A stretch of DNA of 64,000 nt from Isoetes taiwanensis (GCA_021234155.1 JAJEKV010000051.1:5770698-5834697), one strand, 5' to 3'; shown: positions 1 to 31,640, numbered from the stretch's first letter. The notes: generated from the sequence alone by a model not told the origin. Program-made: numbers and translations.

Positions 1-320
1 CTCATCAGACATTATAGTTCCATTTACTAGTAATTAGGTCCTTGTTTCTTTCGCACAGTTGGAAAAGCAATATTTGACACAATTAGTGTCTGTATAGCTA
101 GAGGATGGGAATTAATATATGGATCTTGCTCATGTATTAACATAAGTAGATCTTCTAAAAACCAATTTCCATAGCCAAAATGCTACCATTATCCCCGATT
201 TCCTTATGAGAACATGCATGACATAAATTATATGTGCATGGCCTAGATTATATTATTTTTAACTTTTCTATTTCAGATGAGCCTAGATTATATTATTTTT
301 ATTCTATTCTATTATTTCAG
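1..320 (+). other. Intron upstream of first visible pump exon
   Basis: No ACA coding motif (in particular no CSDKTGTLT) is present, so this is the 3' part of an intron. It ends in a 40- and 44-bp tandem duplication that includes the splice acceptor. Confidence 0.7.

Positions 321-324
<4 letters not shown>
241..324 (+). repeat. Tandem duplication of the 3' splice site
   Basis: 241-280 and 281-324 are near-identical copies that start GCCTAGATTATATTATTTTT and end TTTCAGATGA. The second copy gives the acceptor used in frame (exon at 321). The first acceptor (AG at 275-276) would add 44 bases, shift the frame and reach TGA after about 15 codons. Confidence 0.85.
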
Positions 325-19850
<19,526 letters not shown>

Positions 19851-21430
19851 TGAATTTTCCTGTAAAATCATCCGCGAATTGGAGTACTCCATATCAAGAA
19901 ATTACAAGTCGTGCTCGTGGAACTAATTGCGAAAACATCCATGACCTTGAGGATTTTGTTTAACTTTATTGTATATTTCCTTGAACTTTAATGCTGTACT
20001 GTATTAAATAAGTCAACTATATAACATTATCAATGACTAAAAAGCTTTTCATTTGATAACTGAAATAGTAAAAAGTTATATTGGAGAGCAAAAAATTACT
20101 AAGAAATTTAGAACTTTGGTGTCCAAGATCTATATCTCACGAAATCATTTATTAGTTTGGTCTTCTTATCTTAGTGAATCTAGATTGTTTTAGTGGCATG
20201 TGATGGTAGAAATACCATTAATTTTTGTTGCATCATGATGTATCTCTCGTTTCTATAAGATAGCGTTTGAATCACAAAAAACAAAGTGATGCGCATGGGG
20301 ATTGCCCTCCGGTGACCCTAGAGTGTATTTTGTATGTTTTTTATCCCGTTGTTTCGAGTTCTACATTTCTACAGAATGTAAAAATTTGTCACCAAGATGT
20401 GAATAGTTGCATCATTAATGTTAAATTTAATGCAAAGCATGGTTGTATTATACTTGTCCTCTTCCAGCTTCGGTCATGAACAACTAATTCTCGTCGCGCT
20501 CTAATGGAGAGTTCAATATCCAATACCATATTCTCATTTGCATTCCCTACCAATTTGCGATGAATAAAAAACTATTGTATCAGAAACCCTAGTTTATGTC
20601 ATCATGTATACGATATGTTCTTTTTTCGGGGCCTTGAGCATTGGCAGCATCAGAAGCAATTTTTACGTCATGCAAGTTTGACAGCATCCAATTGGATATA
20701 TGATGCACACGTCATACCAACATTGCCTTATTAGGTCCTATGCAACAACATCAGAAGCAACTTTTACGTCATGACACATTGGCAACATCTAATTGGACAT
20801 ATGACGTGCACATCAGGTTCTAGATCTAGTGCGTTACCACTAGACCAAATACTTATAAGACATTTGAGAATATCCTTCCAGATACTATGATGCAGATACA
20901 TTACATATCTTAAGAGATGTGGACGAGCTGGAAAAAACCCCTATAACATGTTCTACATGCCCAACAAATGTGAATCACTTATGAACTTTAAATCATATGA
21001 GAAGAAAAAATATAGTGCACACTTCATGGCAATGTTGTTAAAAAACCCGCTTTCTATTTTTAAAGTACCTCTATAAAAATCCTCACGTTTTCTAAAGGAT
21101 TTTTATGATTTGGTATGGCAAAAAAAAAAAAAAAAAAAAAAAAAACAATGCACAACTTTATTGGACGTATTTCCTACTGTTAACGTGCACATTTTTGCTA
21201 TAAGTTATAAGACGTAGCATGTGAACAAGTAAATCAGAAGCTTATGCTGCTATAAGAAACTATTAAGTTCAAGTATAAAGATATCATAGTTGTTTTGCCA
21301 TGCAACTCTTAAAAAACTTCAGAAAAACATTATATAGAGGTTAAAAAATGTAAGAATTTTATATGCAGGGATAAATAAGTTCAAGAATATATCATATTTT
21401 TAAAGATTTTTAACGCATTTTATATGAAAT
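19851..21430. other. Spacer after the pump gene
   Basis: Includes an imperfect ~110-bp duplication (about 20640-20815, sharing CATCAGAAGCAA and TTTTACGTCATG) and a poly(A) run at 21120-21145. No gene recognised. Confidence 0.5.
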
Positions 21431-21489
21431 ACGTTTTTTAAGATTTTTTTCAAAAACTTTAAAAATCTTCAAAAAATCTTAAAAAACGT
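21431..21489. repeat. Perfect 19-bp inverted repeat
   Basis: ACGTTTTTTAAGATTTTTT (21431-21449) and its exact reverse complement (21471-21489) with a 21-bp loop, in a region full of related AAAATCTT stretches. Possibly the core of a foldback MITE. Confidence 0.75.
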
Positions 21490-21725
21490 TTTTTAAACGT
21501 ACGGATTTTGACGTACTTAACAACATTGCTTCGTGGTATATTTGTAGCCTTGGCAATCTTGTTCTAATGGTAGATTGAGAAAGCAAAAATATAAAGAAAG
21601 AGCGTTTACATTAATAATGTAGAGGCAAATGGTTCTTGGTATAAATGGCAAATTATTCTCTTTTGGTATCTTTGCATATAAGGTAATTCAAAAAGTTCAC
21701 AATGAACAATAAACTACATGACTAG

Positions 21726-21986
21726 TTAGAGTCCCAATTGGTCTGTATTTGAGGAATGGATAAAAAGGCTATCATGGGTATCCAAAATTAAAATGTCGTT
21801 CCAAAACAAAGATAGTAGCTCTTTGCTGCATAGGAATGCAACAAAGGCAATAACAATAGCTGCACATCTCATAATGTCCAAAAGAGAAGCCGTAGGAGGA
21901 GCGAATTTTTCAAAAAGCTTACGGATCATATGAGGAAGGATGGATTGTTTCTTTTTAAGCGAAGGAGTGGACAACCTCTTAGCCAC
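21726..21986 (-). pseudogene. Tyrosine-recombinase remnant
   Basis: Encodes KKKQSILPHMIRKLFEKFAP, then LLDIMRCAAIVIAFVAFLCS and KELLSLFWNDI. This fits the start of the catalytic domain of phage-integrase-type recombinases (aa-- L--FAGFLR-SEL--L-W-DI). The first catalytic Arg position reads Cys (LCSKEL for LRxSEL). The H-x-x-R and Tyr boxes are not found, so the 3' part is lost. Confidence 0.6.
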
Positions 21987-22530
21987 ATCTCGAGCAAGAC
22001 CAACTAGAGATGATCTGTGGGATTTGAATACCCGACAAGAAGATGATGAAAAATAACAGCATCAATGGTGGTTTTGACACGAGCTCAATGTGAGAAAAAA
22101 GGCAAACAGTGGAGGACTCAACAGGTAGGAAACCTAGGTTCTTTGACTTGCCCTAATTCTTGCAAAGGTTTCAAGCATGCTGATAACCCCTCAAAGTACT
22201 TTCGGATCTAGAAGACATCAAAAACTGCTCATTCAACAGTAGCTAAAACTCTGAACAAAAAACATCTGCAAGAACAAGAAACTCACCTAATTAGTGTTCA
22301 CAGCTCGTAGGTAATAATAGAACTTGTCGACTTCTGACGCGACAAATTAGAGGATGCCCTAGGTACAAGACCTTTCCCACCAACAGAAAAATATAAACAA
22401 TCCACAATCTTCGAATCCCATTCTCGAGTATCGTTGCGTAAAGATGGCTACCATGGAGCTGATTCCCAATGAAAAACCATTAGGGCGCAATCGACTCTGC
22501 AGGCTCTAGCAAACACAAAAGCTTTGAAGA

Positions 22531-22842
22531 TCAAGGCTGGTGGGGAGAAGCAATAGTTATTTGCACCATTCTAAAGCCGAGGGAAAGCATCTGGAGGACA
22601 AGGGACTCTTGTGACCAACAATTGATTTTTGGTAGGAGATGTTTGTCTAAATTGGCAAAATGGCCCCAATCATGGGGCCTCCAGGTTACATCAATGATGC
22701 AAAAAACCTCAGGCATCAAACTATAATCATTGAAATCTCTCAATTTATACAAATAATCAGACCACTGGTTGAGGCTATAGTGAATCCAAGCATTTAAGAT
22801 GATGTTATGACGAAGACATAATGTAAAGATCTGGAGACACAA
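22531..22842 (-). pseudogene. RNase H/connector remnant of the DIRS-like element
   Basis: A frame of 103 codons with NIILNAWIHYSLNQWSDYLY, resembling the 'N--AD-LSR' end of retroelement RNase H, then DWGHFANLDKHLLPK. Identification rests mostly on its position between RT and recombinase. Confidence 0.4.
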
Positions 22843-23205
22843 ATGATGAAGGGTTCAGATCTGAGAGTCCTTTTTATTCAAAATGTAGAAGCAACTCAAG
22901 GAATCCCCATGTGCAAGTAAACACTTTCCCCAGCAAGATTGACGGCATGGAGCTCAAGGAAATAGGCTAAGGCTAAATTCTCTCGAGCTGTAGATGATGG
23001 CGATCATTCGGTTTCATCAAAACTTCCACAACTCGTTGCGCATAGCAAAGTCATAGACCCACACTCCCCACCTAGATCTACTAGCATCATAGAATAAAGA
23101 AATCATACAGGCAATTGATTCCCAAATAAGAGCATAGTTTAAGAAATAGAACCATTGTGTCCAAGCGTTGATCTCAACTACAACAAGCGGGTTCAGGTGT
23201 ACAAA

Positions 23206-24127
23206 CTAGGACCATGAGGCAATGGAAGCATAAAGATTAAAAAGATTCAAACTAAGAAGTTTACAAAAAAGGCCAAACACTTCTTTGAAAGATGCAATCA
23301 TATCCAAAAAAGAAGCAAGTTTACGAGCAGGCACCTTAGACTCCAAAGAAAGCGTTCTGGCCAAATCCAGAAACTTTTGACGGCATTGCAGTGCAATGGA
23401 CAAGAGTCACGTCGAAGAATTGACCATAAATCCTAGGAACTTCATCTCAAAGAATAATTCAAGTTGACACTTATGTGGAGTGATGACAAACCTAGCAGAG
23501 TTAAAGGCTTGTAGGACAAAGGCACGCGAGGAGTAAAAATGTTTGGTAGCCACTGCAAAAATGAAGTCATCCCCACTAGGTATACAATGAATGGAGTTAG
23601 CTCTAAAATGTTTTAAGATTTGATGGATCAATTTTGTGAACACATAGCATATAGTAGATAGACCAAATGGGAGGGCCGCAAACATATATGACGCCCTAAA
23701 ACTGGAAACCTAAGTAAGTCCATGATGACGGATGGTGATAACCTGAATGAAGATCTTTGGTAAATAAGCTATCATCCCTTCTCAAGACAATCGGTAACTC
23801 GTTGATAGATTCATATTTAAAGGTCCTTTGCTCCAAGAATTGGTTGACATAATGGAGGTCCAAGATCAAGTGAAGTTTGTTACTAGATTTGGGGAATACA
23901 CACAGGGGAGAGCTAATGAAAGGGGTAGAAGGAGGCTCAACGGCCGCACTCGCTTTAATCATGTCTTGAATGGCAGAGTGAATGAAGGAAGTGTGCTGCG
24001 CGACAAGCTTATGATTGGATTTTGACCAAGGTTGTCGAGGGAAATTCAACCAAAACCATTTTTTTATCCAATCCAACAACATAGAGCTATTACAAATTGG
24101 TTGCCAAAATGGAAAATGATCTCTCAA
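23206..24127 (-). pseudogene. DIRS-like reverse transcriptase
   Basis: Minus frames 23696-24127 and 23407-23685 encode PKSSNKLHLILDLHYVNQFL, then FTKDLHSGYHH, LPFGLSTICYVFTKLIHQIL and IPSGDDFIFA. LILDLHYVN and LPFGLST-YVFTK-- are typical of DIRS-group RT. The catalytic box is SGDD instead of YLDD, and the pieces are in different frames, so it is inactive. 23206-23403 (RQKFLDLARTLSLESKVPAR...) fits the start of the adjoining RNase H region. Confidence 0.75.
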
Positions 24128-24459
24128 TCAATTGCTGAGGGAATGAGTGGACACATCTACATCTGGACACAAACAAATCATCACACCGGATGTTTAGAAC
24201 CACTAAAATTCATCATCACAAAATACATTAAAATTTTTTAAAACAGATTCAAATCTAGAATGGCAACATGAATTGGTAAATACAATATGAAGCATAAATT
24301 AAGTCTCCTTTATTCCAAATCAAAATACAACGTGATGATAACATCTCATCCCGAGAAAAGACTACACTTAAGATCCATTATAAAAGGCAACGTTAGGATT
24401 TGAAGGCAACGGGAGATGCAGTTGCTGAGGAGCGAGTGAAATCAATGATTTAGTAGGGC

Positions 24460-24733
24460 ATTGCACAGCCATATGGCCTGGTCTCTGACAAATAAAGCAT
24501 AGTCATGTCACAACAAAGGATCGGTTTTGTCTACCCTGACTAGAACCCCATTCACGAGCCAGTTTGCATGCCTGGCGGAGCAGTTCAAAGCATTTTTTAG
24601 GAACATCCCTATCCATTATAATTATCAATTGCTTTCTATTATTAATCAGTGTTACCTTTATCAATGGTTTGCTACACCGAAGGCGTAAGATGTTTCTCGA
24701 TCCTCGGCTTACTCTCAATATCTGCAAGGACAT
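24460..24733 (-). pseudogene. DIRS-like Gag with CCHC zinc knuckle
   Basis: The minus frame from 24733 encodes CFELLRQACKLAREWGSSQG..., meets one TGA, and continues in the same frame as CFICQRPGHMAVQC, a perfect C-x2-C-x4-H-x4-C knuckle. The knuckle would bind RNA. One nonsense codon separates the two halves. Confidence 0.65.
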
Positions 24734-24740
24734 CTTCTAC

Positions 24741-25766
24741 CTCGTTAAGGAAATCAAACTGGCATATATTGCTTTCAAATTTGACAGTTAGTGTACTTCT
24801 TGCTTTTCGTTCCTATAAGCTGTTTTAGTTGTTCGCTTTGGAAATTATTGGGGTCTAATACTGTCTCCCTGGCCAAATTTGAAATTTGACAAGGTAGCAT
24901 GGAATTAGCACAGCATTTTCATGTTCTACTAAAGTCGAGTTTTCTCTTCGTAGTCCTTCAAAAGTAGCTGGTTAGAATTCTAGATCAAAGAATAAGTTTA
25001 ATGGCAAGTTCGCATGCACGAATAGGAGAAAATGCCAGCTGCAAGAGGGCCTGACATCTTTAGCAGTGCTGGAAATTCTTGAGTAGCCTCGGGTACACCT
25101 ATAAGCAGAATTGTTGCAGCTAGAGGGCTGCAGCACTGCTGGTCATGCCCACCTCCCTCGCTGCTGCAAATTTAGGAGCTCATGTGAATTCTACATAAGA
25201 CTAGTGAAAAATTATTCCTTTCTAATCCAAAAAAATTTCAATTAGCAAATAAGTTTAAGACTAATTATAAATCTTCCTTCCTAATCCAAACAGTTTCCAG
25301 AACTAAGCAGTTGCTATTTAAGTGATCAAAGACACTTGATCTCACCTCATTAGGAGCATCTGAACCGTTCAATACAAGATAAACATAGAATCAATGGCAT
25401 AGAACAAGAATATATATATAGTATATATATGCCAAACCCTACTACTGCTCTGAATATATATGGTATATATGCCAAACCCCACTACCAAACCCTACTACTC
25501 CTCTGTTTAAAATCTGAACAACTATCTAGCATTATCAAGTGTACAAATCTATGATTATGAGAGGCCAAAAAAAAAACCCTTCATTTAACCAACTTTGTAA
25601 AAGATAATCATGCGTAAACAACTATCTATCACCTACTCTTGTGTGATGTACAAACGTATGAGGAAGTTGGATCCTATAAGTAACCCACTTTGTAAAAAGT
25701 TTTATTTGTTGAAAAGAAAAAACTAAGATTCTTCAGAACCCATGCTGATGGAAAATGTGGCAAAGG
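24741..25766. other. Spacer downstream of the LRR gene
   Basis: No gene seen. A duplicated AT-rich stretch (about 25408-25500: ATATATGCCAAACCC... twice) is the only structure noted. The LRR transcript 3' UTR should lie just left of 25767. Confidence 0.5.
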
Positions 25767-26002
25767 CTATAATTTAATATCCAAGAGCATGTGCAATACG
25801 GTGGATATGGAAGGCCTTTGTTCTGCAACCATGGAGCTGCAAATGAAAGCCACTTTCATTATTTCACTACCACCCAGCTTTGAAATTTCTGCCCCAAATT
25901 CTGGCTCCGTAGCTCTTCTTCCGCTCATAAGCTCCAGCAGAATCACGCCATAGCTGTATATGTCTGTCTTCTCATTGATTCCTTTGCCCCCATAATCCAG
26001 CT
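25767..26002 (-). CDS. LRR pseudokinase exon 2
   Basis: 236 bp after a 96-bp intron (acceptor TTTTTTTGCAG). It completes APE and encodes LDYGGKGINEKTDIYSYGVI...ERPSISTVLHMLLDIKL-like residues and stop TAG at 25767-25769. The kinase C-lobe is short: only about 79 residues follow APE, against roughly 110 or more in active RLKs. Confidence 0.88.
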
Positions 26003-28640
26003 CTGCAAAAAAATCGAACCAAATCTCTGTTTTTTAGCCAACAATTCGCATCAAATTATAGTGTTTCTAGTTGGGTTTCGTCTAATTTTTGCATCAACCT
26101 GGAGCTCGGTACGCAGGAGTAATGTGGTCGCCGGACTTGGCTATGGCATCCAAAGCAATTTTAGGGTTCATATGTTCATCCAGGAGCACATTCTCGGAAG
26201 TTAAATTTCCGTGGATGATTTTCGGCACATGAGAATGCAAATAAGCAATGCCATTTGCAATTCCAAGAGCAATCTGGTACCTGATCGACCAATCCAAAGC
26301 CTTGATTTTGCCCAAATCACCACCGGAATAATGCTGGCTTACAATTATTTCTTCATCAAAACTAGAACAGACAGCCAAAATCCTGCTCAAATTTTGGTGA
26401 TTCAAACTGCCCAAAACACGCAGATCCTTCAAGCAGCTGCTTCTCTGCCACAATTTCTTGGCGGTAAATTGGCACCCATTTGCTTTAGATCCTTTATAGA
26501 TCACACCATCGCAGTTTTTTCTGACTATCTCATCATCCTGTATTGAATTGAGAACATCTTGGACAGAAACAGCCGGATTTTTTTCATTTTCAAACGAAAT
26601 TATCTGCCAAGATGAGCATTTTTCCATCTCCAAACCTTTGGGCTCGTCAAGAATCATGCGCTGTTTTTTGCGGAAGAAATATGAGCAATACAGAGCTGCA
26701 ATTACCACCCCAAACAATAAAGTTATGCCAAAAATCCAAGCCAATGCACCAGGATTTTTTTTCGATGAAGAACATGATTTTAATCCCAATTCATAACTGC
26801 CACAGAGGCCTGGATTTCCTGCAACAGAGCTTGAATTTAAAATTGCAAATGATCCTGTGGTGGGCACTGAACCAGAGAGCAAATTGTTGGAGAAATTCAA
26901 ATATTCCAAAGATTCAATCTTGCTTAGATCTGCAGGAATTGATCCCGTGAGCAAATTATCGGACAGATCTAAGAACCCTAAACTTTGCATACTGGCCAAT
27001 TGGGCAGGAATTTCTCCCACCAATTTGTTGCTGTGAAGATTTAAACTTACCAATCTCTGGCATGAAGAGATCTGCGAAGGAATTTTACCGGAGAGTCCAT
27101 TTCCGCTTAGATCGAGCTCGTTTAGGTTAGAAATCTCTCCAATTTGCTCAGGAATCGAGCCAAGGAGATTATTTTGAGCCAAATGAAGCTGCACTAGCTT
27201 GGGAAGATTACCGAACTGAGGAGGAATTTTTCCAGTGAGCTGATTATGATCTAAAAATAAAACCTGCAGCGCCGGAGTTGCCCATTCTAATGCTTCAATA
27301 TTCCCAACCAAATTGTTGGAAGACATATCCAGATAATAGAGAAGCGGCAGACTGGCTATGCCGGAAGGAATCGATCCTGAAAACCCATTCTTTTGCATCC
27401 TCACTCTCTGCAAGCTCTTGCATCCTCCTAATTCTGCCGGAATAGATCCTGTTAAACGATTTGAAAATAAAATGAGCTTGTACAGCTTGCCTGCACTGCA
27501 GAGGTTCGCCGGAATTGATCCTGTCAAAAAATTGGTAGACAAATCGATCACTGTTACATTGGACTTGAGCCCTAAATTTGGCGGAATAGTTCCTGTCAGC
27601 TGATTCATCCACAGCGCCAGCGTTTGCAATCTGGGCAATTCCGCAACGGATTGAGGGATTGATCCCGTCAGATTGTTGGAGAAAAGATTAAGAATCTCCA
27701 GCTTCTCTAGATTTCCCAATTCCGGCGGAATGGTGCCATGCAGAGTATTGTTGCTGAGATCAAGAGAAACCAAATTCGACAAATTTCCAAGGCTGGAAGG
27801 GATCGAGCCAGACAAATTGTTGGTGAAGAGAAACAGATATTGAAGCTCTTGCAGATTGCCCAGCTCCGGCGGAATGGATCCGGACAAATTGTTGAACACC
27901 AAATCTAAATGATTCAAGCTTTTCATGAGCCCAAAACTTGCCGGAATGCTTCCGGTTAGCTTGTTATAACCCAAATAAATCCATTCGAGCTTGGAAAGGA
28001 GATGAATCTGATCAGGAATACTGCCCTCGAGCAGATTTCCGGCGAGGGTGAGATATGTCAAGCTGCTTATATTGGAAATCTGTGGAGGAATTTGCCCTTC
28101 TAGCAGATTTCCGCCCACATCAAAATATTTAAGTTTAGGAAATCTGCCCACCGAAGCAGGGATTTTTCCTTCCAGCGAATTTATCCACAGGTCCAAAACC
28201 TCCAACTCCGGCAAACCCACAAGCTCATCCACCGGAATCTGCCCACCAAAGCTGTTGTTGCTCAGATTTAAATACGAAAGATGCACACAATTCACCAGCT
28301 CCGGTGGTATCGATCCTGAGAAATTGTTGTTTGCCAGATTTAGGCTTTGCAGATTTTGAAGCTTTCCGATTTCTGAGCCCAGCTCGCCTCCCAGATTCTT
28401 ATCAGAGATATCAATTTTCACAACTGATTCTGACGATTCGTCGCAAAAAATCCCAGCCCAGTTGCATGCACTGGAGTTGGAATCATCCCAGCTTGTCAGA
28501 AATTTATGCGGGTCGTCGATGGAGGCCTTTAAAGTGGCCAAAATCTTTGCATCTTTTTGCAGAGAAGAAGATTCCGCCATAACCAGAAGCTCCAAACAAA
28601 AAACGAAGCTTAAGATCCTGATTCTATTCAAAAAACCCAT
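25767..28640 (-). CDS. LRR receptor with pseudokinase domain, SKM1-like, 925 aa
   Basis: Two exons, 28640-26099 and 26002-25767, total 926 codons with stop. The start is ATG at 28638-28640. Signal peptide (MGFLNRIRILSFVFCLELLV), LRR N-cap (W...CNWAGIFCD), then about 20 plant-type LRRs (LTGSIPxxLGNL) to residue ~590, a C-cap (NPGLCG), TM helix (LAWIFGITLLFGVVIAALYC) and a kinase-like domain. The Lys of VAVK survives as AKKL, but HRD reads HGNLTSEN, DFG reads ALD and there is no Gly loop. APE and DIYSYGV are kept. Catalysis is therefore unlikely; the family (At2g25790 group, CLE-peptide receptor SKM1) signals by scaffolding. The ligand is unknown. No TATA box was seen upstream. Confidence 0.92.
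26099..28640 (-). CDS. LRR pseudokinase exon 1
   Basis: 2,542 bp covering the signal peptide, all LRRs, the TM helix and the kinase-like domain up to the first base of the Glu codon in APE. Donor CCAG/GTTGAT. Confidence 0.92.
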
Positions 28641-29640
28641 TGACAAAAATTCGTATCGATCGAGCTGCGGGCTGGTGCCGGAGGGTTTAAAAAGAATTGG
28701 ATCAATTATTCAGGTCCCCACAAAACATTCGTTGGTCCCCCCTCCACCTAATAAAAATTCCCAAAATTTCTTGTCTTCTTCTTCGTCCAATTTCAAATCC
28801 GTCAAGAACAGAGACTGCTTGATGTGATTGGCAGTGCAGTACTTACCATTTCTTTTACCGGCAACACATTTTCATCATGATCTCTGACTCATGAATTCTT
28901 GATTCTTCAATTCAAACTTCTAACAAAGAAAGATCAAAACAGAATGTCAAGAACACCGGAAAGTGATAAAATAATACCAACAAGAAGACAAGCACACGTT
29001 TCGCCATTATTTTTATATAAACTAACCTCCGTTTTCGAATCTGATACATATAACAGCGGCATGGCTATGGCGTTACGGTACGCAGAGCTTGCTTGCCGAA
29101 ACTACCAGGTATATATTAGATCTTATCCTTCTTGGCATTAACACCCAACAACCCAGATGGGCTTCTAGCGTCAAGAATAAGAATTAAATACAAAATCTTA
29201 ATTCCGGCGGTCAATGAGTTCCCCCACATCCCAACTCAACTCCGGCGGTCAATCCACCATAGCCAAAAAGCTCCACCGCCCAACTGCTACATTCCTTTTC
29301 TGAAGTAACAAACAGTCAGAGACAGAATTCCAGTCCAACCCTCTTTCTCGATAGATCAGATCAGAATCAGAACCTTATAATTCTTCCCCCGGCTGCCATA
29401 TTAATCGCCATAGCTAGCGATCTGCTTTTGGCCCATAACAAAAAATACCCAATTCATTTCTACACCCACAAAGGCCAAAGCTTGCCTCAAAAGGGATTAT
29501 CTATTGAAGAACCAGAGACAAAAGCAGCATTAGATAAGCTCGGCAGCGAGAAAAGCCAAATGCGAGAAATTAATTTGCTGAATCTATTGATTTGAATGCC
29601 GCATTTACGTAAACAAAGGGATGGATGAATCTATTTATTT
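28641..29640. other. 5' flank of the LRR gene and spacer
   Basis: Should contain the promoter and 5' UTR of the LRR gene. No convincing TATA box or other site was picked out. There are no coding signatures in 28.9-29.6 kb. Confidence 0.4.
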
Positions 29641-29890
29641 GTTTATTTATTTTTTTAATCTGGTGGGTCTGATGAAACCAGTGTAAGGTAGACATTTACA
29701 AGCGATGCGTCTACATCGAGGTAGGAGGACCCCGAAAATCTGAGCAAATGGCATGCCGGACTTCTGCCATAGCCAGCTTTGGGAAGGCGAAGTCCTTCCC
29801 ACGCATCCTGACCCTTGCTGACACGAGTACTGCTTAACTGCCACACGCGCCGATGTCAGTCCCGGTGCCTCCACGTGGCTTCATCCCCGT
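29640..29890 (-). repeat. Possible short retroelement with (AAAT)n tail
   Basis: The minus strand ends in AAAAAAATAAATAAATAAAC. This suggests a SINE or LINE 3' end. The body is GC-richer than its surroundings and has no recognised domain. Confidence 0.35.
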
Positions 29891-29992
29891 GAAGCATTGA
29901 CTATCTTGTTTAATGTGCGCCGCCGCCATTTGGAATGATGAAAGCTTTTCTCGTTAAATTTATTATTGCTCTTTCGATTGCCACGCGTCGCT

Positions 29993-30675
29993 CATCTAAC
30001 GGTTATCAAAGGCCCCTCACTTACGTACATACACAATAAAACTAGGCCCTTTTTCCACGCGACTCGCAAAATACGGCTGTTGTATCGTATACAATTTAGA
30101 GCGCCATTTTATTTGTGACTTCAAGATTAAAAATGAGACACACAAATTTAAATTTTCTGTGCTGCATTGTAGTCATAAAATACGATACCATTAGAATACT
30201 AGTGGAAAATTAGTCTTATTTTTATGTCGCGATCACATGAAGATTGAATACTTGCGGCCCCGTGCTGAACGGCAGATCACAACAGCCATTTACATGGAGA
30301 AGGCCTAGCAGCTGAATCTTGTGTTGAATCCTATTCCGAGCAACTGCCTAGAACCAATAACATGGCCTGAGTATTATGCATATGAACCAAAAATTTCTGT
30401 GTGATGATTTGCGCAGCTGAATCTGTGCTACCTCAGCCACAGGTATTTGGAACCTCAGCTCTCCCGCCGTGGATGGCGCGATGCTGACCCAAAAAGACTC
30501 ACCTGCTTAAATAAATCCTTGTGCTGTTTCAGCGGTGGGCCAAAAACTTGCCATGTAAATCGCCCTTTAGTTACAAGAATTTGTTGCGACGGTAGTCCCC
30601 GCCATTAGTTTGTTTTTTTAGTGGGTGTTTATGTTGTTGTTTGTTAATGGTATGTTATGGGAGATGATGTTTTTG
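29993..30675. repeat. Duplicated ~690-bp block, copy A
   Basis: Matches 34501-35201 in the same orientation from CATC-AACGGTT-TCAAAGGC to GGGAGATGATGTTTTT, with scattered substitutions and small indels. No ORF. It lacks TG...CA ends, so it is not an obvious LTR. Confidence 0.85.
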
Positions 30676-30720
30676 GGTTGCCCCTAGGGGAGCAAACCCT
30701 CGTTTATGTGGGGTTTCTGG

Positions 30721-30758
30721 CATATCCTAGGTGTATGCTAGAACGTACCTAGGATATG
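30721..30758. repeat. 12-bp perfect hairpin
   Basis: CATATCCTAGGT and ACCTAGGATATG separated by 14 bp. Just left of it is the palindrome CCCCTAGGGG (30681-30690), directly at the edge of duplicate copy A. Confidence 0.7.
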
Positions 30759-31483
30759 CTGGTAACTGCTCCAAACCTCTTGTGATTTGTAAAATGGCGG
30801 TCACCTGCGTTCTCGATGGCGGATGTTTCAACCGGGTAACCGTGGGCATCATCTCGTCCTTCGTATTGTGGTGTGGTTTCCTTCTCCCCGTCGAACAGCC
30901 GCCATGGCCATCCTCTGCGCTAAGTCCTCTGCTTGGAGTCGCTATTAGGCTAGAACTCGAGATGGTTTTCTTAGTTTAGGGTATTGTTTGTGTGGAGTAA
31001 CCTGCCTCCTCTTTGTCGGGAAAAATATGGTCGGGGCATTTTGAGCTTATGCTAAACATCAGTCGTTGAAGCAGAGAAGGATGTGCCAGAAGCTCGATCT
31101 TGTAACAACATCAGCGATGGCATATGATGGCTGCAAAGGATTCTGCAGTATCGGCATGGATTTTTACCCTGAAAATTTTTAAGGGTTGCAGGGGCGGCCA
31201 AAGGAAGGATGCCATAGACAGGTTATGTTGCCCCTCTTTGCAGAGCTTTCATGATTTAATTCTTCTGCAGGATATTCAGGAGATGCATCTCAGTTTGAAG
31301 ATAGATTTGCAGGCTCCTTGGCTGCTGTAAAAGAACTTGATAGTCTAAGTATCCTCAACATTTATCTGTTGAAAACGAATCATGATTATTGACTTGAATT
31401 TGTGCCAGAGGATCTATGGTAGTCAAGTGAAATGCAGGAATAATGGTCAATCGAAGATATATAATTTCTTTTTTTTGATGTTG

Positions 31484-31640
31484 AATGTGCATTAAAATCA
31501 GCTGTTGCCAGATTCAGATTACCTGATGAGATTGTTCCGAAGCCAAGGACAATAATTAAATATTTTTTTACGCAAATTATGGACGAGCTACCTCCTGTTT
31601 TAAAATTCACAGTTTGTTCAAGACTGTTAGTATGGGGTTA
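31484..31640 (+). pseudogene. Unidentified exon-like open stretch
   Basis: One plus frame reads DVECALKSAVARFRLPDEIV followed by PKPRTIIKYFFTQIMDELPP before a stop near 31640. The residue mix looks coding, and TTTTTTTTGATG precedes it, but no domain is recognised and no clean splice sites confirm an exon. It could be a gene relic. Confidence 0.25.

Larger units (their letters stand above)
21700..24740 (-). mobile_element. Decayed DIRS-like retrotransposon
   Basis: Read on the minus strand: a Gag-type CCHC knuckle, then RT of the DIRS type, an RNase-H-like remnant, then a tyrosine-recombinase-like piece, the order expected of DIRS-group elements. No LTRs or DDE integrase are seen. All parts are broken by stops and frameshifts. 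The terminal inverted repeats could not be located by eye, so the borders are approximate. Confidence 0.65.

Noticed and set aside
26211-28582. Several plus-strand ORFs across the LRR gene
   Set aside because: They are antisense shadows of the repeated LRR codons on the minus strand.
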